Of a DNA stretch of 7,713 nt, positions 1-6,000 are shown piece by piece. How positions within the stretch are numbered: the stretch's first letter is position 1; each line of letters begins with the position of its first letter. The notes beneath the pieces are model-generated. The model was not told where the DNA came from. It did no database searches and saw nothing but the letters and a program-made list of their open reading frames with translations. Made by a program: the position numbers and the translations under genes. Origin of the DNA: Colimorpha sp045598945 (lineage in GTDB: Bacteria > Bacteroidota > Bacteroidia > Bacteroidales > P3); the NCBI GenBank assembly GCA_045598945.1, contig JAZRVD010000065.1:1-7713 (forward strand), written 5' to 3'.

Positions 1-3000
1 GGCACGAGTCCGCGCACTGTGTCGATGAGCGTGGCACGGTTGGTAACCACCTTGGTGCGTGCCAGGTCTTGGCTGTCCGCCACGTCGCCATAGACGTAAG
101 TAATGCGCCACTGCGTCTCGTCGCCACCGGCACCACGGCTCCAGCCCAGACGCGCCTCGTGGCTCGTCATGCTGTTCACCTGCAGACTGACAGGCTGCGT
201 ACAGCAGATGGAGGTGGTGAAGGAGGAGTCGGCAGCACCGTCGAAGGTCTTGATAGAAGTCCACGGCGACACCTCGCTGCCGCAGTCGTTGGCTATATAG
301 ATATAGTATTTGGTTTCACAGTTGAGACCCGTAACGCTCTTCACGTTATTGTTGATACCTGTTATAGTGGCACCGGCAAGAGTCATGGTATCCACGTCTT
401 GCGGAGCTGTAACTATACGCATGGCGAAGTTGTCGGCATTGTCCTCGTTGCCACGGCTCCAGGTGATGTAGGCACCCGTCTTGTTGGGCGTGGTGGCTAT
501 GTCGCTCACGGGCTTGCACCACGGCAGGGTGCGGAACTGCACGCTGTCGTATGCGCTACGCTCAAGAAGCGGGTCGCCATCGCAGAGAGTGCGGACAAAG
601 ACACGATAGCCAGTGTTGGACTGTAGCCCCTTAAGGGTGAAGCGGGCATCGTGGTTGCTCAGGATATTGGTGTCGCTGTCTACTGTGTCGCGACGCACCT
701 CGGCGACGCGAGTCCAGCGACCGTCGGCGATGCTGTACTTCACCGTCACCACCTCGAAACCAGCATAGTAGTCGATGGTGTCGGAGGTCTGCCAACTGAG
801 GTCTATAGTATCGAAGCTCATATTGGCGGTGTCGAGATTTTCGACCACCGGGCAGGGCGTTACATTGTGGCAGAAGTTGAACTTGATATTCGGACGTATA
901 TTCTCCAACGTTCCCGTAGGATATTCCGTAAGATTATCAACGGGAATACCATTCACGTTGAACGTAATATCATTGGTTGTAAGCGTATTGGTATTGTATC
1001 GTACCGCCATATTGGTAGCGGCGGTATAGTAGAATCGGTTGGTCGTGTTGTTCTGAGTGCAGCAAGCCGCATCGTAGTTCATCACTACGGCAACAACCAT
1101 ATTGCCACCATTGTAATAGAACGGCTGGTCTAATTCGATAACAGGCCAGTTGCCATTAGCGTTGCTGAATGTATAACAATCGCTTTCAAATACTTTGGTC
1201 ATGGTGCTGATTGGCAGGAACGAAGTGGTGAGAGCCGTCTTTGTAGTATTGCCAATATACACCGTTATTGGGCGTTGTGTGGTGGTAGCCCAATAGTAGT
1301 TGAATTGTATTGAATTTATCTCACCAGACTCATGATTTATCTCGCTACCCAAATACAGTTGTTGGGTATAACTCTTCTTTTGTTCAGGAAGAATAGGATA
1401 ATAACGATGAGCGGATGTCGCCGTGCCTATCTGCTTGGTTTCTATAATGCCACACTCCACCGTGTCGTTGGTATGCAACGGCAGACGCAGCCAGCTGGTA
1501 ACAACACCCTCTGGGCACTGCGTGCGGATATATGTATAGTACTGATGGTCGCGGTCGAGGCTGTCGAAACGGTAACTATAGTTGAATGTACCATCGTGGG
1601 CAATGGAGTCAACCATGATGGTGTCGCCAGCGGTGATAGCGGCATCGAAGTCGATTACCTCACTGTTGCTGAACAACAGTGCATAACCCTCTACTGGCGT
1701 ATCCATCGCACCTGACCACGACAAAGTAGCTGTGCGACGGCCTATAATGCTATATTCCAAATTGTTTACATCTGGACATGTACCCATCACTATGGTTACC
1801 ACATAGTCCTGCGTCTTGGCATTGTCTTCTGCCACCACGGTGTAGGTAACTGGCGACAGAAAGTTCTGTATAGTGGTGCCGCTCTCTTGGTCGGCGCCAG
1901 CCACCTGAAGCTTGCTGCGGCTGTCGGCAAGGGTGAACTCTGGCGTCAGGCTTGCCACATCGCTGCCGAAAGGCAGGTTAAAGGTTACGGTGTGGGCTGT
2001 CTGGTCGATAACGCCCTCGACGGTACCCAACTCGGAGTGATGTATGCTAAACTGCGTCAGCACAGTGTTGTCGCTCAGCATAGTGACGGAAGCGTAGTTG
2101 CTCCACTGGCACCATACGCCCTCCGACACTTCGGGACGGAGGGCAAAGCGATACATGGTGTCGGCTGTCAGCGAGGCAATCTCGATGGTCTCGGTGGCAT
2201 TGCCATCGGTGGTGATGTCAAGCACATCGTAGGTAGCACCATCGTTGGTGTCCATCACGGCGCGGTAGCCGTAGGCCACCTGCCACTTAGTATAGGCGTA
2301 TGTGTTGGTGAACTGTAGCGTAGCCTTGTCGCTGGTGGCATCGATGGTGGCAAGATCTGTTACAGCACAGTCGGCAGGCACAGGAGGCTCCCCTGTGGTG
2401 GTGAAGCTCTTTATGACACTCCAGTCAGAGGTGCAGCTGCCGTTGGTGCCCTGCACCGCCACATAGTAGCGTGTGCCAGACTGCAAACCAGATATTGCAA
2501 CTCCAAAGCTGTCGATGGTGGCACCAGTCTGTGGCACGTCATACACTACGCTGCCAAGGTAGGTGGCGGGGTTGGCAGGGTCGAAGTCAGCGGCATCGTC
2601 GCTGTATGCCACAGTATAGCGTGTGGCTTGCGGCACGGTAACCTTCCAGCCTATGGTGCCGGCATCGTCGGCAGAGGTGCTGTCTACCACTTCGGGCGTG
2701 CGGCACAGGTTGCTCACCTCGGTGATGTTGATGTCGTCGATAAAGAAGGTGGAGTTGGCATTGGTAGCACTTGCCACCTCGCGGAAGGCAAGATAGTAGT
2801 ATGTTGCCGTGTCGAGACGCTGCTCTTGCGGAATAACTGATGCTATATCCTCATTAGTGTATTGCTGCCAGCCAGTGTTGCGACCAAGCGTAGCAATTTC
2901 GATATAGGTATCGGGGTCGTTCGGGTCGGTCATAACGCCTATCGACTGGTTGCCGTAGGAGGCGTTGTAGGCACGATACCAGAAGGAGATGGAGAGGTTC

Positions 3001-6000
3001 TGCGCCGAAGCGTTGAAATGTGGCAGAGCTGCCACAACCTTCGTGGCATTGGTGTAGGTATGCAACGCAAGGTTGCGCGGGTTGCTGTGGTTACTGTAGT
3101 TGGTTAGGAACGGAACAGTGATGTTGGTACTGTTAACTGCCGTAGAAATGTCGCCAGTAAACTTCCAGCACGACGGCATATACAATGCGTTAAAAGCGAC
3201 AGAATTGTTATAATATGTAGTGTTGGCACTGCTGGTCAGGTAGCTGTCAAAATCCTCCTGATACGGCAGGTTGACCATGGCGCAGGGGGCGGTGAAGGTG
3301 GCCTTGGTAGCCTCGCTGATGTCGGAGGCGGTGCAGTAGGTGGAGATATAGAAGTCGTACTGTTTGTTGGGTATCAGCCCACGGATGGCGGCATAGTCGG
3401 TATCGACTCTCAGCCATTCGCCGTGTCCACGTTCAAAGCCCGTCAAGCCATACTCAATAGTGTAGTGGTGAGCCTTGGGCTTGCCGTTGTCGGCATCTGG
3501 ACCTATCCAGTTGAGTTCGGTGATGCCCTCGTTCAACGCGCGGCTGTCGTCCATGGTGATATGCACGGGCTGCTGGCAGGCGTCCTCAAACACCTCTACG
3601 TTATCGACATAAAGATTTCGATTACTATTATTTTGATTACTGACATCTTGATTGCGAATTACTATATAATAATCAAGAGCACTATCTAAATCAGCCTGTG
3701 CAAACGAATACTCATACTGAGTAATTGTCGTAGTAGGAGTAAATGTAGCAACTTGCACAAAAGTGGCAGCATCGCTTGGATTGGTTGGATTAGTCGTCAA
3801 GCCAATGGTAACTTTGTTATTCGCATCACCTGATTTTGCCTTAAACCTCAAGGTAAGATGATTGGCATGAACGTTAAAATGCGGCAGCACGGCATTTGCC
3901 AACACATTATACGAAGAAACCAAAGCAAGACTATTGCCAGTAACACGACGAGAAGCAGTACTATCCAGCGAGAATTTGGGGAAATAACTTGCTGAACCAT
4001 AATCTGGATTTACAGCCATGTTCGGGAACTGCCAACACTGTGGCAAGGTGTTGTTCGGGTAGTTGATCCAATTGGCGGAGACACAGTTATATGGACGATA
4101 ACCTGGCTCTGCGTATGTGCAACCCGTGGGGTTATAACCAATATCCTCCTTATACAGGTCGAAGTCCTCATAATACGGCACAGGAATATCATCTGAGCAA
4201 GCAGCACGGTAGCTGGCGAAGCCAGCCTCGCCGTAGACATCGACGGCGGTGCAGTGGGCAGAGACGTAAAAGTCGTAGGCGTTGCCAGACTCAAGATTGA
4301 GGGTAGCGAAGGCGTTGGTGGTGTTGACCACCATGCCCGTGCCACGGCTGAAGCCACGGCGGCCGTACTCCACACGGTAGCTGTCAGCGGCATCCACCGC
4401 CGTCCAGCTGATGGTAGTGGCGTTGGCGTTCTGGCCGCTGAAGGCGATACCCTGCACTCTGGGGCAGTCGGCGGCACGATACACGCGCACGCTGTCGATG
4501 ATGGCGGCCTGCGGGGTGGCAGAACCAGCATAGCGGAAGGCAATGAGAATACCGGCGGGCAGCGTGAGACCGTCGAGGCTCAGGTCGTGCTCCACACGAC
4601 GCATGGTGCCAGAGATGGCGAGCTGCTCGAGCTCGACAAAGGTGCTGACATCCTGCGGGTCGGTCATATAGCCAAGTTGCAACTTGACGGCATCGGTAGC
4701 CAACTGGTTGCGATAGTAGAAGCTGACCACGCAACGCTCGGTAGGTGTGGTGAAGGTGGGCAAGGCGGCATAGACAGGGTGCGACGGCTGGTCGGTGGTC
4801 AGCACGAGGCTGTTGCCACTACCTCCCTGGCTGCTGGCACCTTGGTAGATATAGGCCTTGGGATAGAGGCTCTGAAGCTCGGAGATGCCGGCAAACTGCC
4901 AGCAGGCGGGCATATCCTGCAACGGATAGGTGGTGGGCTGGGTGAGGACAGCTGTGGTGATATTGGCGACGACGCTGCCGTAGCCGTCGTAGTCGAAGTC
5001 CTGCGTGTAGGGCAGTTCGCGGTCGGCACAGCCCGGGCGGGCGCTAATCATGGCGGCATCGGTGCTGACGCTGCCCTCGCCACAGATGGCGGTAACGTAG
5101 AAGTCGTAGAGCTTGGTGGCAAGCAGACCCGTAACGGTGTAGCCACCGCCAGTGACGTTGCTGTTGATGGTACCCGTACCTTTTTGGAAGCCGTGTACAC
5201 CATATTCCACCTCATACTTGGCGGCACCCACCACGGGGGTCCACTGCAGCGACACGCCGCCAGCCACCTGGGCGGCGACGGCGAGGTTGGTAACATTGCC
5301 ACACTCAGGTGCAAGGTCCACCTTGACGCTGTCGATGGCGGCATAGCAGATGTCGGCAGTGCTGTTGGCGGCGTAGCGGAAGGCTATCCTTGCACCTTCG
5401 GGGAAGGTACGTCCCGCACGGCGGAAGTCGTACTCATACTGTTTCCAATCCTCCGAGAGGGCGAGGGTGGTGATGGTGGTAAAGGTCGAAGCATCGTTCG
5501 GGTCGGTCATATAACCTATCTGCAGACGGCTGCCGCTGTTGGGGCTGCTGTTCTTGTAGTTGAAGGTGAGTTTCAGCATGCCCATCGGCTCGGTGAAACT
5601 TGGCAGGGCGGCACAAGGCATCAGATTAGTGCTTTGGCTCTTGAAGAGCAGTGCGTTGATGCCCTGCATGTAGCTGCTGTGTTTGGTGAGGAAGATCTGC
5701 GCCACGTTGGAGGTGGCGGCAGGTTCGCTGCTCATAGCGGTGTAGCTCCAGCAGTTAGCCATCTCGTTGTTGGGCGAGGTGGCAGGGGTAACGATAGGCG
5801 TACCCGTAGCGGTAGCGGAGACATCATTGGTATAGATGTCGAAGTCCTCTGTGTAGGGTATGGCGTAGTCGTCGCACTCGGTAACGAACTTGGCGATGAG
5901 GGCATTGCTCACGCCACGTACCACGCCGCAGTTGCTATAGACACGCACCTCGCACTTGGTACCAGAGGGCAGATTGTGCAGTACGTCATGGGTGCTATAT

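Noticed and set aside
69..1133. Plus-strand ORFs at 69-626 and 651-1133
   Set aside because: Both lie in the antisense register of the minus-strand gene, have low-complexity Val/Gly/His-rich products and overlap clear Fn3 domains.
3600..3700. AT-rich stretch as a possible promoter or intergenic gap
   Set aside because: The minus frame continues through it without a stop and encodes the closing strands of jelly-roll 5 (IRNQDVSN to LYVDNVEVFED), so it is coding sequence.
4010..5344. Minus-strand ORFs at 4010-4543, 4384-4734, 4799-5029 and 5048-5344
   Set aside because: These are out-of-frame readings on the same strand as the real gene, rich in Ser/Pro/Thr/Arg, and have no domain signal.
2917..5511. 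Exact 18-nt direct repeat (2917-2934 and 5494-5511) as a mobile-element or attachment-site signature
   Set aside because: Both copies encode the same conserved MTDPND motif in homologous jelly-rolls, so shared ancestry of the domains explains it.
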